Source: Geovibrio ferrireducens
GTDB taxonomy: Bacteria > Chrysiogenota > Deferribacteres > Deferribacterales > Geovibrionaceae
Reading direction: 5' to 3'
DNA: 64,000 nt
Assembly: GCF_026226615.1 (NCBI RefSeq)
Contig: NZ_JAJAPB010000005.1
Span: forward strand, 186,001-250,000
Both the position numbers and the translations under genes were made by a program. Numbering within the stretch: position 1 is the stretch's first letter; every line of letters starts with the position of its first letter. The notes under the pieces were generated by a model. The model worked only from the letters and a program-made list of their open reading frames with translations, ran no database searches and was not told where the DNA came from. Shown here piece after piece: positions 1 to 8,706 of this stretch.

Positions 1-465
1 CGAAACCGCAAACGCGGCATAAGCCACAAAGCTGAGTGAAGCATGCGCCAGAAGCCAGTTGCTTTTAAGTGCCGGGAGAATCGGCTGAATGTCTTTTGAC
101 ATCCCTGTGGTGTCTATGAAGGCTATCGCCATTCCGGCAAGCATGGCTGCCAGAGCGCCGAAGGCTCTGATCTTATAATAAGATTCCACCAGAATATTGC
201 CGAGGATAAGACACCACGCAAAAAACACCAGCGATTCATAAAGGTTAGTGATGGGTATGGACTGGAAAAAGCCCAGATTATACATCTGCGAGAAGGCAAA
301 CCAGCGGATAGCAAAAGCGCCTGTGTGGCATGCGAAGCTCACAACCGCAACAGATGAGGCAACTCTGCCGACTATATCTCTTCCTGTAACGAAATAGGCT
401 ATGTAAATGACCATTGCAAGCAGGTAGCCGAGACCTGCCGCCGCGAAAAGAGGCGATGAGCTCAT
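1..465 (-). CDS. ccsB: Cytochrome c biogenesis protein CcsB/ResC-like, 3' part outside window
   Basis: Membrane component of the System II haem-delivery and ligation machinery that attaches haem to apocytochromes c on the outer face of the inner membrane. The 155 visible codons begin ATG AGC TCA and give several hydrophobic helices (for example around residues 5-25) and the FxxxLYESLxFF-type stretch typical of this family. The C-terminal haem-binding tryptophan-rich loop would lie beyond the left edge, so it cannot be checked. The start codon overlaps the resB stop by one base (TAATG), indicating translational coupling. Position next to resB and a multihaem reductase supports the call. Confidence 0.88.
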   Translation of the reverse strand, partial: MSSSPLFAAAGLGYLLAMVIYIAYFVTGRDIVGRVASSVAVVSFACHTGAFAIRWFAFSQMYNLGFFQSIPITNLYESLVFFAWCLILGNILVESYYKIRAFGALAAMLAGMAIAFIDTTGMSKDIQPILPALKSNWLLAHASLSFVAYAAFAVS

Positions 466-1850
466 TATTTTTCCCCCCTGCTTTTTTCAATTTCAGCCGA
501 AAGCCCACGGAACAGCTTTTCCGCTTCCCTCTGGGCTGTTACTTTGCCCTTGTCTTTATGGTAAAAAAGGCGCACGGAGATATTTCTCCCGCCCGGCTTG
601 GTTACAATCCACACCCTTCTGTGTGATGTGTAGAAGGCTGTCATCACCCCGATGGAAATAATTATGAAACCGAGATAAATCACAGGCAGACCCGGATCTA
701 TGCGCGCAGAAAGAACAGTGTATTCAGCGCCCCAAACATCATTAAAGGTTATGTGCATATTAGTAAAATCCCCGGATGCGGGATCTTTCATAAGTATCCA
801 TTCACTTGCGGATTCCCCCTCCTGATTGGTGAACACAAAGTTCAGGGCGGGGTTCACAAGCTGGGTGCTGAAGTTGATAAGATTTCCTTCACTGTCCTTA
901 CCAAGAGCGGGCGCAAAGTCATTCAGCATGACCTTAAGCTTGAGATCGGGTATTTCAAACTCCTGTCCGATCCCCATTGAATATTCGGAACTGACACCGG
1001 AGATGAGGGAATCGACCGTGAATTTAAATATAACGTCCCTGTTGGGGAACACGCCGTAGCTTGACTGATAAAATGTTACACCGTCAAACTTAACCGGGCT
1101 GTTCACTGAGACCACTGCGTCTGTTGTTACGTTGTCTTTTATGAAGTGTATTTTGGAGCGGAAGGAACTCTGCTTGGGAGAGTTTTCATAGAACTCAGAT
1201 TCAAAATTTTCGAGATAAACACTGAAAGGAAGCTCAATCTCCTTATCCTTACCGGCAGTGACAATATGTTCCAGCTTACCTTCGAGTATGGCTATATTGC
1301 CGTTGTAGCCGAAAATTCCGCCTATGAAGCCGCCCGCAATGAGTATAACGAGTCCGAGGTGCGTTATAAATGCACCGGATTTGCCGTATCTGCCTTTTTC
1401 CGCAGCGAGAACATCTTCACTCCCGGTTTTTCTCCAGCGTGAGAAAACGGACTCAAAGGCCTTTGCCACATTTTCGGAAGATGTATTAAACTCTTTTTCC
1501 TCAACAAAATAGGCAGAGAAGGCATCCTTATCCGTGCTGATTTTCCCGGTAAGCTTCCTCCATGTTGCCGGAAACTTATCCACGGAACAAAAAATAAGAT
1601 TCAGCGCCAGAAGCAGCAGGATGGAGTTAAACCAGTATGTATGGTAAAGGTCGGTGAAACCTGTTTTATCCAGAAAATTGTAAACCGTCGGTGCAGCCTC
1701 GCCGAAAACAGAGCTGAGCCTTTCTGTTGTTTCTTCGGCCGGTGCGTGCTGTTTAATGAAAGTACCCACGGAGGATACGAAAATTATAACCGCGAAAAGA
1801 ACGAGAGCAAACCTCAGAGAGCCTGCGGCCTTGAATATTTTTTTCATCAT
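465..1850 (-). CDS. resB: Cytochrome c biogenesis protein ResB
   Basis: Partner of CcsB in System II cytochrome c maturation; keeps apocytochrome available and helps haem ligation. The 461-residue product has an N-terminal transmembrane segment (LRFALVLFAVIIFVSSVGTF), a second near residues 65-85 ending in a conserved NLIFCSVD-like motif, a third around 155-175, a large periplasmic domain, and a last helix (PVIYLGFIIISIGVMTAFY) before a cytoplasmic tail. I chose the ATG at 1850 because AGGA sits nine bases upstream; an open frame continues to 1904 without a good ribosome site. It is followed directly by ccsB and lies 3' of the octahaem reductase, from which a terminator separates it. Confidence 0.9.
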   Translation of the reverse strand: MMKKIFKAAGSLRFALVLFAVIIFVSSVGTFIKQHAPAEETTERLSSVFGEAAPTVYNFLDKTGFTDLYHTYWFNSILLLLALNLIFCSVDKFPATWRKLTGKISTDKDAFSAYFVEEKEFNTSSENVAKAFESVFSRWRKTGSEDVLAAEKGRYGKSGAFITHLGLVILIAGGFIGGIFGYNGNIAILEGKLEHIVTAGKDKEIELPFSVYLENFESEFYENSPKQSSFRSKIHFIKDNVTTDAVVSVNSPVKFDGVTFYQSSYGVFPNRDVIFKFTVDSLISGVSSEYSMGIGQEFEIPDLKLKVMLNDFAPALGKDSEGNLINFSTQLVNPALNFVFTNQEGESASEWILMKDPASGDFTNMHITFNDVWGAEYTVLSARIDPGLPVIYLGFIIISIGVMTAFYTSHRRVWIVTKPGGRNISVRLFYHKDKGKVTAQREAEKLFRGLSAEIEKSRGEK

Positions 1851-1965
1851 AATTAAAATTCCTGCTTTCAAAAATAAATTACAGCATTCCCGAATCTTAG
1901 TCATGTTTCGAGAAATCCCGTAATATATATAAACCCTTTAGACAGATTCAGACAGTATTTTTTTG

Positions 1966-1996
1966 TAAAAAAGAATCGGGGGCATTAAGCCCCCGA
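1966..1996 (-). terminator. Rho-independent terminator after the octahaem reductase
   Basis: Eight-base-pair GC stem (TCGGGGGC / GCCCCCGA) with an ATTAA-type loop, followed on the minus strand by ATTCTTTTTTAC. It lies 27 bases past the reductase stop codon, so it should end that transcript before resB. Confidence 0.88.
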
Positions 1997-2022
1997 CTCA
2001 GAGTGTATTCTTATTGTTTAAA

Positions 2023-3687
2023 TTACTTCGCAGCAGCCTGTGCTTTTTTCATTTCGGCTATTGCATCGTTGATTACTTTTATACCCGCCATTGACTCGTC
2101 AATGGATTTGGTGAGAGATTCTCTCGCCATTTCGGGGTTGTGGAAGCCGTCAGAGTTTTCAGCAGTCCAGTATTCCCAGAGGATGTGGGCTTTCAGGTGC
2201 TGATCCTGCGCTTTTTTGATAACTTCCTCGCTGAGGCCTTTATCTTTGCCTTCAAGTATTTTGTCGATAAGGTTTGAAAGCGCAACTTCGGCTTTTCTCA
2301 TTTTGCCTTTGGTGTAGGCTTTTACAGAGTCGATGGAGTAAATAGCATCTTTCTCTGTCCAGCCTGTGTGGCAGCCGCCTGAGAGGCATGATTCTTTAAT
2401 GTGCTCTCTGGGTGTCACAGCAAAGTGAGATGTGTATTTTTTGCCTGTCTTTTTATCAACCATCTTCGGAGTGTGGCATCCGTCGCAGCTTACGCCCGCT
2501 TTAGCGTGTTTTGAGTTGTAGTGGGTTTCAGCTTCGGGGTGCTGGCCTTTCCAGAGTCCGCCGCCAGTAAGCGCATGCTTGAAGTCTATGAAGGAGATCT
2601 GGTTAACATAGTGATCATAGAGCTGAAGCGCGTCTTTGAACGGGAAGTGGTTTGTTCTGGGGTCATCAAAGCCCACAGCCTGTCCGGTTTTGGGGTCTGT
2701 TCCGGGGTTGCAGTTATATTCAACGTGGCACTGGCCGCACTGAAGAGTAGCATCGTATTTTTCAAGGATAGCTATTTTTCTTGTGTAGCCTCTCATACCC
2801 ATATCGATAACTTCGAATTTGGTTCTGTTGGGGTCTTTATGCCACAGAGTGTCCGCTTCGGGTCTTGTAAGAGCCTGAATAAGAGCATCTCTCACGATTC
2901 TGGGTTTAGCAGCGTGAGGATCGTGGCATGTGTAGCAGTTAAGACCGTGCTGAATTTTCTTAGTCTGGATCATTTCAACAGGTTTGCTTTTTCTGGAGAA
3001 GGGCGCGCCTACAGTAGGGTCGCCGAGGTAAGCCCAGTCAAGTATGTGGTCCTGAGTTTTACACTGGAAGCAAACGGGGTTAACCGCTGTGGCGGTCTGT
3101 CTCATGAACACTTTCTGGTCGCTTGTGGAAGGATCAGCGTCAACAATTGTGTCCCAGATTTTGCCGGGTTTCTCGTTAACATACATCCATCCGTTTTTGG
3201 GCTGGAATCTGCCGCCTGCTGCCCTGTCAACTATTACCTGATCAAGGAGCATGTAGCCGTGGCTTCTTGTAAGAGCATGTTCCTTTGTGAAGCCGTGGCC
3301 AGCCATAAGCTTATCCCAGAAGGGGTTGGGCGCTCTGTTAGTGAGCTGTGATTTTTCATCTCTTGCGGGTCTGTGTTTGTTTACTTTAAGGAAACTTCCG
3401 TGCTGTTCCTTGTGGCATGCTCCGCAGGCATCCCATGAAGTAAATACTTCGGGGCGTTTGGAAGAATCTTTCAGGTGCTCGTCAAGACCGCCATGGCAGC
3501 TTATACAGTTAACACCTTTGTGTTTTCCTGACTGGTGAAGTCCCTGAACCACGTCATGGCACTCATAACAGGTTTTGGGATCAACTTTCTTAACAGCAGC
3601 TTTCTGAGCCGCTTCCGCGGACTGAGCTGAAACGAGAAGCATGAGTCCTGCGAGAACGCTGAAAATAAAAGCGCACTTTTTAAACAT
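2023..3687 (-). CDS. Octahaem nitrite reductase (TvNiR-type, NrfA superfamily)
   Basis: Periplasmic multihaem enzyme expected to reduce nitrite to ammonium with six electrons. The 554-residue precursor has a signal peptide ending near AEAA (residue 27). Haem sites, by first Cys: 40, 61, 88, 206 (CFQCK, the lysine-ligated catalytic haem), 251, 317, 401 and 434. The last reads CLSGGCH, a CX4CH site rather than CX2CH. Active-site features of the NrfA/TvNiR families are visible: CGQCHVEY with Tyr324, then Cys326 in the Y-N-C arrangement that forms the Tyr-Cys crosslink in the Thioalkalivibrio enzyme, and GQHPE near 381-385 carrying the catalytic His. The ATG at 3687 follows AGGAGG by five bases; an open frame upstream to 3903 is not used. 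Function as a hydroxylamine or sulfite reductase is less likely given CXXCK and YNC. Confidence 0.9.
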   Translation of the reverse strand: MFKKCAFIFSVLAGLMLLVSAQSAEAAQKAAVKKVDPKTCYECHDVVQGLHQSGKHKGVNCISCHGGLDEHLKDSSKRPEVFTSWDACGACHKEQHGSFLKVNKHRPARDEKSQLTNRAPNPFWDKLMAGHGFTKEHALTRSHGYMLLDQVIVDRAAGGRFQPKNGWMYVNEKPGKIWDTIVDADPSTSDQKVFMRQTATAVNPVCFQCKTQDHILDWAYLGDPTVGAPFSRKSKPVEMIQTKKIQHGLNCYTCHDPHAAKPRIVRDALIQALTRPEADTLWHKDPNRTKFEVIDMGMRGYTRKIAILEKYDATLQCGQCHVEYNCNPGTDPKTGQAVGFDDPRTNHFPFKDALQLYDHYVNQISFIDFKHALTGGGLWKGQHPEAETHYNSKHAKAGVSCDGCHTPKMVDKKTGKKYTSHFAVTPREHIKESCLSGGCHTGWTEKDAIYSIDSVKAYTKGKMRKAEVALSNLIDKILEGKDKGLSEEVIKKAQDQHLKAHILWEYWTAENSDGFHNPEMARESLTKSIDESMAGIKVINDAIAEMKKAQAAAK

Positions 3688-3820
3688 GTAAACCTCCTGA
3701 AGAATTAACAAATGTTTATGCGTTGTCCAACTATACCTGCAAATTCGTAAATGAGGCGTTAAGGTTCTGAAAGGGATGTAAAGAATGTGAAGAGATGTAT
3801 GGAACCGGGCAGCAGTTCGG

Positions 3821-5059
3821 CTAAACTGCTCCCGCCGATTTCCCCGCGAGTGCGCCTGTGCTCCAGCACATCTGGAGGTTATAGCCGCCTGTGGGGGCAT
3901 CAAGGTTGAGCACTTCCCCCGCGAAAAAAAGGTTTTCGATCACTTTTGATTTCATGGTTTTCGGGTCAATTTCTTTAAGGCTCACGCCGCCCGCGGTGAC
4001 TGTGGCTTTGTTAAAGCCGTGGAAGGAGTCAATAACAGTCTCAAGCTCCTTCAATAGCCCCAGAAGAACCTTTCTGTGCGCCTTTGAAACCTTTGCTCCG
4101 TGCATTTCTCCGTCAAGACCTGAGAGCCTGATTAATACAGGCAGCAGTTTTGGCGGGAGAATGCTTCCCAGTGCGGTTTTCATCATTTTTTTATCATTAG
4201 CGGCAAAGAGCTCCGCAAGGCGCTTATCCAGTTCCTCCCTCGGCTCATCGGGGAAAATGTCCAGCAGAAGCTTCATTCCCTGCTCGTTTCCGGAGATACT
4301 ACTGCTTATGTTGTAGACCGCGGGGCCTGTCATCCCGTCCTTAGTGAAGAGGAGATCGCCCCGTTCTTCGGCAATCTTTTTGCCGGAATAGGCACTTATG
4401 GACACATCCCGCAGGCTCAGCCCCTCAAGATCAGCTATCCAGCGTTCCCTGAGCTTAACGGGAGTAAGTACCGGACGGAGCGGAACTATGGTATGTCCGC
4501 ATCTTTCCGCCCACTTGAAGCCGTCACCCTTGGAGCCTGTGGCGGGGTAACTCAGCCCTCCGGTTGCGATTACAACTCTGTCGGCACGGATTATGCCGTT
4601 TTCAAGAATGATCCCCGTAACCATTCCGTCCGTACATTCAAGACGCTTCACTTCGGCATCCGTCCATATCTTGGCGCCGCTGAAACGGACGAAGGTGGTC
4701 AGCGCCCGGAGAACGGACTTCGCATCGTCATCATCGGGGAAAATTCTGCCCGCATCCTCCTCAACGCATGTCACGCCTAGTTCGGAGAAGAATTTCAGCG
4801 TGTCCGCAGGGGAAAAGGAACTGAAAGCGGAATAGAGAAAACGCCCCTCCTTCCCGAAGACTTCGGTGAGTTTCTTTATATCTGTCTGATTATTAGTGAG
4901 ATTACAGCGCCCGCCGCCGGTTATCAGCAGTTTACGCCCTATTGAAGACCCCCGCTCAAGGAGCACTGTTTTTGCCCCCTGCGAGGCTGCAAATCCGGCA
5001 GCAATAAGCCCGGCTGCGCCGCCGCCTATTACCGCCACATCAAAAATATTTTCCGTCAT
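3821..5059 (-). CDS. BaiN/HI0933-family NAD(P)/FAD-dependent oxidoreductase
   Basis: Flavoprotein of about 412 residues. The N-terminal dinucleotide fold reads VAVIGGGAAGLIAAG, followed by GGGRCNLTN, and the C-terminus carries the family's FFAGEVLNLDAPTGGYN flavin motif. Physiological substrates of most members are unknown; BaiN itself acts on bile-acid intermediates, and others are called aminoacetone oxidase-like, so I do not assign a substrate. The start at 5059 overlaps the upstream radical SAM gene's stop (ATGA) with AGGAAGAGGA just before it, so the two are translationally coupled. A five-residue longer start at 5074 is open but less well placed. Confidence 0.85.
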   Translation of the reverse strand: MTENIFDVAVIGGGAAGLIAAGFAASQGAKTVLLERGSSIGRKLLITGGGRCNLTNNQTDIKKLTEVFGKEGRFLYSAFSSFSPADTLKFFSELGVTCVEEDAGRIFPDDDDAKSVLRALTTFVRFSGAKIWTDAEVKRLECTDGMVTGIILENGIIRADRVVIATGGLSYPATGSKGDGFKWAERCGHTIVPLRPVLTPVKLRERWIADLEGLSLRDVSISAYSGKKIAEERGDLLFTKDGMTGPAVYNISSSISGNEQGMKLLLDIFPDEPREELDKRLAELFAANDKKMMKTALGSILPPKLLPVLIRLSGLDGEMHGAKVSKAHRKVLLGLLKELETVIDSFHGFNKATVTAGGVSLKEIDPKTMKSKVIENLFFAGEVLNLDAPTGGYNLQMCWSTGALAGKSAGAV

Positions 5060-6393
5060 TCCTCTTCCTGACAACCGGCAAGGCAGATGCGCTCATCCGC
5101 CCCCTTAAGGTCTTTTCTCATGGATTCCCTTATGTAGTCCATACCGTTATAGAATCCTTTCATCATTACGGAAAGCAGAAAACGCCCCTTGGGTGTGATA
5201 AATTTATGTCCGCCGGACCCGCCCACTGCCCCGACAGCCCTCAATGCGGTGTATTCAAAAAATGGCCTGTAAGGCGGTTCCGCATGGAGCCCGAACATCT
5301 CCACCATCATTCGGTACTGCTTTACCGAATGTCTGCCGAAAGCTGTGCTTTTCACCACGGAGGCCATGCCCGCCGCCACGCGCTCGGCATATTCCTGTAA
5401 TGAGAAGGAGTTGGCGTACAGGGTTCCGTTCAGGAAGCTGAATGCCCCTGAACCCAGCCCCACATACTCGCTGTGATCCACAACATATTCGTCTATAAAT
5501 TCCTTCTTTTTCAGAGCGAAAGCCCATGAGGTGCGCTGCAAGTAAGGGTCTGTCATATTCCGCATTATGAGGGAGAAGAGCTTCGCCTCGTTTTCATTGG
5601 TGGGTTTTCCTATGGCCTCCCTAAGCTTCCTGCCCACGAAAGGTGCGTACATCAGCGGGTAGAATGTCACCTGCTGGGGGTTCAGCTCCCGCACTATGCG
5701 TATATCTTCCAGAAGGTCTTCCTCCGTCTGGCCGGGAAAGTTATACATAAGATCAACATTGACAATGGGAAAGTGCTTTAGTATCGCCTTAACCTTGTCG
5801 TACTGCTCAGCACCCGTGCCGAACTTCTTTATGCGGCCTATGCTTTCCAGAAACCTGTCATTGAAAGTCTGTATCCCCACGGAAAGACGGTCAATACGCC
5901 CTTCGGTGTACATCAGGCTTTGGGGGTCGATATGGTTGGGGTCGCTCTCGCAGGAAACCTCGGTTATCCCGAAAAGCTCTCTGGCGAGATCTATGGTTTT
6001 CGCAAGCTCATCCGGCAGGATAGATGTTGTGCCGCCGCCGAAGTAAGCGGAACTGAAACTGTAGCCTAGCCTTGCGGTCATCCGCATTTCATCCCGCAGA
6101 AGGCTGAAATATCGTCTTGCTGTTTCCTCCTGAAACTTAAACCTGTGGAAAGAGCAGTAAGGGCAGAGGGTGAGACAGAAAGGCACATGGAGATAGAGCA
6201 GATAGCTCTTGTTTTTGTCCGCAGGGGGCAGAACCGTTACATTGTCCTCCGAAAAGCGGAGATAGTATTTTACTGCTGATTTCATAATCAGCCTTGCTGC
6301 GGCGGCGGAAAAATCCCACCTTATGCGCTCAGCACCCCCGGAGGCGGCATCTGCCGCACGTGAAAATGAGTTATCCCTCGGAAACTCCGCCAA
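5056..6393 (-). CDS. HemN/HemW-like radical SAM protein (coproporphyrinogen III oxidase family)
   Basis: Radical S-adenosylmethionine protein of the oxygen-independent coproporphyrinogen oxidase family. LYLHVPFC is followed by the 4Fe-4S motif CLTLCPYC (CX3CX2C), then AYFGGGTTSIL for SAM binding and RLSVGIQTFND, all hallmarks of this family. Whether it is a true HemN, a HemW haem chaperone or a relative cannot be decided from motifs. The longest frame begins with TTG at 6393 after GGGGGTG; an ATG at 6285 preceded by AAGG is a good alternative start. It overlaps the following flavoprotein gene by four bases. A role in haem supply for the nearby cytochromes is only an inference. Confidence 0.78.
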   Translation of the reverse strand: MAEFPRDNSFSRAADAASGGAERIRWDFSAAAARLIMKSAVKYYLRFSEDNVTVLPPADKNKSYLLYLHVPFCLTLCPYCSFHRFKFQEETARRYFSLLRDEMRMTARLGYSFSSAYFGGGTTSILPDELAKTIDLARELFGITEVSCESDPNHIDPQSLMYTEGRIDRLSVGIQTFNDRFLESIGRIKKFGTGAEQYDKVKAILKHFPIVNVDLMYNFPGQTEEDLLEDIRIVRELNPQQVTFYPLMYAPFVGRKLREAIGKPTNENEAKLFSLIMRNMTDPYLQRTSWAFALKKKEFIDEYVVDHSEYVGLGSGAFSFLNGTLYANSFSLQEYAERVAAGMASVVKSTAFGRHSVKQYRMMVEMFGLHAEPPYRPFFEYTALRAVGAVGGSGGHKFITPKGRFLLSVMMKGFYNGMDYIRESMRKDLKGADERICLAGCQEEE

Positions 6394-6417
6394 AATACAC
6401 CCCCGTCAATAAATAAC

Positions 6418-6438
6418 AGCCGTCTGACCGGGACGGCT
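6418..6438 (-). terminator. Hairpin after the RMD1 gene, weak terminator
   Basis: Seven-base-pair stem AGCCGTC / GACGGCT with a seven-base loop; on the minus strand it is followed by GTTATTTATTG, a poor U-tract. It lies 17 bases past the RMD1-family stop and just before the radical SAM gene, so it may be only a partial terminator. Confidence 0.45.
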
Positions 6439-6454
6439 ATGGAACCATTAACAT

Positions 6455-7228
6455 TTATACATGTTTAAAGAACATTTCGTAAAGAGTAAGCATTATCTCC
6501 ACAAGAATAAGAATAACTATATACCACTCAACCCTGAGCGAATGGGCATTGTGCTGGAGGCCGAGCTGCTTTTCCGTGGTGTCTGTCACAAGCTTGAGCT
6601 TACGTTCCAGCGCCTTGCTCCGCTCTATTATTTCAAACTCGTCCTCAAGCTTTAAGTAAAGCCGCTCAAGCTCCGGATGCTCCCAGAGTATCTCCGGCTT
6701 TTCGTTCACCTCAACCCCGCCCACCATGGTATGCTGAATAAGCAGTGCGGAACCGATGGTGCTGACAAGCTCTCTGTAGGTGCGGGTTTTGCCCATGCCG
6801 GACTTAAGGCGCATGGCAAGCGGCTCTATCTGCTGGAAAACCTCGGACATCGCCGCCTCATACCTGCCGAGAACAACGCTTTTTGCCAGTATGTCAGCCA
6901 TGGTGAGCACATGCTGGCGTGTAAGCTCCGCCAGACTAACATGGTCACCCTCAAACCTGTCTTCACCTGTGCCAGTGTTGATAAACAGGCTCTCACTCTC
7001 CACAGAAGGGTTCGGCTCATCTATAAAACTCTCCAGTTCGGAGAGAATATCGTTTCTTTCCTTATCGCTCAGGCCGACCGTCACAATCACGCCGAAACGG
7101 AATATCACAACCCACTGATTTTCACCCAGCCTGAAACTGAGCGGTAAATGAGAGGTGCGCTCGCCGATTTCGATCCCTTTTGTCCTTATCTTCTCACTGA
7201 CGGACATTGCCGTCATTACAAGTTGCAT
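6455..7228 (-). CDS. RMD1/DUF155 family membrane-anchored protein
   Basis: Product of 257 residues resembling the RMD1/DUF155 family, whose founding members include yeast Rmd1 and mitochondrial RMND1; the bacterial function is unknown. The family signature is visible as a VIFRFGVIVTVG strand region near residues 40-52, a charged helical middle (LVSTIGSALLIQ, ERLYLKLEDEFEIIERSKALERKL) and a C-terminal hydrophobic anchor (WYIVILILVEIMLTLYEMF, about 235-253). GGGTGA four bases before the ATG supports this start. It is transcribed away from the FNT transporter gene, with 126 bases of AT-rich promoter region between. Confidence 0.82.
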   Translation of the reverse strand: MQLVMTAMSVSEKIRTKGIEIGERTSHLPLSFRLGENQWVVIFRFGVIVTVGLSDKERNDILSELESFIDEPNPSVESESLFINTGTGEDRFEGDHVSLAELTRQHVLTMADILAKSVVLGRYEAAMSEVFQQIEPLAMRLKSGMGKTRTYRELVSTIGSALLIQHTMVGGVEVNEKPEILWEHPELERLYLKLEDEFEIIERSKALERKLKLVTDTTEKQLGLQHNAHSLRVEWYIVILILVEIMLTLYEMFFKHV

Positions 7229-7354
7229 TTTTTCACCCGCCGATATAAAAAGTACATATATTTATAGAATTATAGAACTTTATCCGAAACTAATCATCAG
7301 AATTCAGCCTTTTTAAAAAAAATAAAACATATTCACTCTAACTACAGGTGCCGG

Positions 7355-8206
7355 ATGCGAAAATTCCTTACCCCTCCAGAAATGACCGAAGCCATGCTTG
7401 AATCAGCCTCAGCCAAGTGCGCCCTTCCCGCTTCCAGAGCCTTTGTTCTGGCGCTGCTGGCAGGGGCGTATATAGGCTTCGCCGCTCATCTGGCAACTAT
7501 GGTGACCACAGGCAGCACGGAGTGGATCGGGGTTCAGAGGTTTCTCACCGGGGCGGTGTTCTCCTTCGGGCTGATGCTGGCGGTTATTCCGGGGTCTGAG
7601 CTCTGGACGGGAAACACAATGATGATAGCAGGCATAGCGGACAGACGGATCACCGCTGCTGACATGCTGCGCAACTGGATGATAGTTTACATCGGCAACC
7701 TCATAGGTGCGGTTATCCTCGCCCTGCTTGTGGTGAAGGGAACAGGGCTCACTGACGGGCAGTTCGGCGCAACCGCCATAAAAATAGCCTACGCCAAGAC
7801 CAATGAACAGGTTTACGGCATAGAGCACCAGTACGCCTATTTTTTCAGGGGGCTTCTCTGTAACTGGCTGGTGTGCCTTGCCGTTTTAATTGCCATGAGC
7901 GCGCAGGACATAGGGGGAAAAATCCTCGGCATATTCTTCCCCATAATGGCCTTTGTAGCCAGCGGGTTTGAACACTCTGTGGCTAATATGTACTTCATCC
8001 CGGCGGGAATATTCGCAAAATCATTCCCCGCTGCGGCTGCGGCCAGCGGGCTTGATGCAGCCTCCCTGAGCGCCCTGAACTGGGGGAGCATGTTCACCGG
8101 AAATATCATAGCCGTTACTCTCGGAAACCTTGCGGGGGGCGGGCTTATGGTAGCCTGTGTAATGCTTTTCATCCACGGCGGAAAAAAGAGGGAACAGAAC
8201 CTTTAA
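7355..8206 (+). CDS. Formate/nitrite transporter (FNT) family channel
   Basis: Inner-membrane pentameric channel family (FocA, NirC) that moves small monovalent anions such as formate, nitrite or hydrosulfide. The 283-residue protein has six hydrophobic helices and two family signatures: GSELWTGN (about residues 85-92) and GFEHSVANMYFIPAGIF, the latter containing the conserved gating histidine. Motifs do not separate formate from nitrite use. The octahaem nitrite reductase 3.7 kb away makes nitrite plausible, but they are not in one operon. The ATG has AGGTG four bases upstream. Confidence 0.9.
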   Translation: MRKFLTPPEMTEAMLESASAKCALPASRAFVLALLAGAYIGFAAHLATMVTTGSTEWIGVQRFLTGAVFSFGLMLAVIPGSELWTGNTMMIAGIADRRITAADMLRNWMIVYIGNLIGAVILALLVVKGTGLTDGQFGATAIKIAYAKTNEQVYGIEHQYAYFFRGLLCNWLVCLAVLIAMSAQDIGGKILGIFFPIMAFVASGFEHSVANMYFIPAGIFAKSFPAAAAASGLDAASLSALNWGSMFTGNIIAVTLGNLAGGGLMVACVMLFIHGGKKREQNL

Positions 8207-8292
8207 ATAAATATTGATTTGCTCATAAATAGGATTATAGTCTGATCTCGTCTGCCCGTCATATTTTCAGGTACGGGAATGAGGTACAGGCT

Positions 8293-8640
8293 TTGTTCCG
8301 CACAGTTTTTCTTCTCATTTTGTCCAACATTTTCATGACCTACGCATGGTACGGTCATCTCAAAACTCTCAGAGACAAACCGCTTATAATCGCGATCCTT
8401 ATTTCATGGGGCGTGGCCTTCTTTGAGTACTGCCTTCAGGTTCCGGCAAACAGGCACGGTTTCGGCATTTTCACCCTGCCGCAGCTTAAAGTTATGCAGG
8501 AGATAATAACCATGGCAGTCTTCGCTGTTTTTGCCGTCTGGTATATGAACGTGCCCGTCACAAGGAACTTTTTTTACGCTTCCATGTGTCTGGTGGGCGC
8601 GGCGTATTTCATATTCAGGGACGCGGCGGCTCTTCCCTGA
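8293..8640 (+). CDS. DUF486 family small membrane protein (DMT superfamily-like)
   Basis: Product of 115 residues, the usual length of DUF486 proteins, with four predicted helices and the conserved stretch NIFMTYAWYGHLK followed by ISWGVAFFEYCLQVPANR. The function of the family is unknown, although it resembles half of a drug/metabolite transporter. The best start is TTG at 8293 with GAGG and AGG upstream; a nearby ATG at 8279 is in another frame. The gene sits 86 bases after the FNT channel gene. Confidence 0.83.
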   Translation: MFRTVFLLILSNIFMTYAWYGHLKTLRDKPLIIAILISWGVAFFEYCLQVPANRHGFGIFTLPQLKVMQEIITMAVFAVFAVWYMNVPVTRNFFYASMCLVGAAYFIFRDAAALP

Positions 8641-8706
8641 AAAATCTTAACTTCCGCTTGATAATTTATCGTCAAAGGTAAAATATACAATTATGGAGGA
8701 ACGCAT

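Noticed and set aside
2521-3351. 276-codon plus-strand open frame
   Set aside because: Entirely antisense to the octahaem reductase, whose haem motifs and signal peptide prove the minus-strand reading.
3688-3903. N-terminal extension of the octahaem reductase to 3903
   Set aside because: The extension overlaps the preceding gene, would bury the signal peptide, and the internal ATG has an ideal AGGAGG site.
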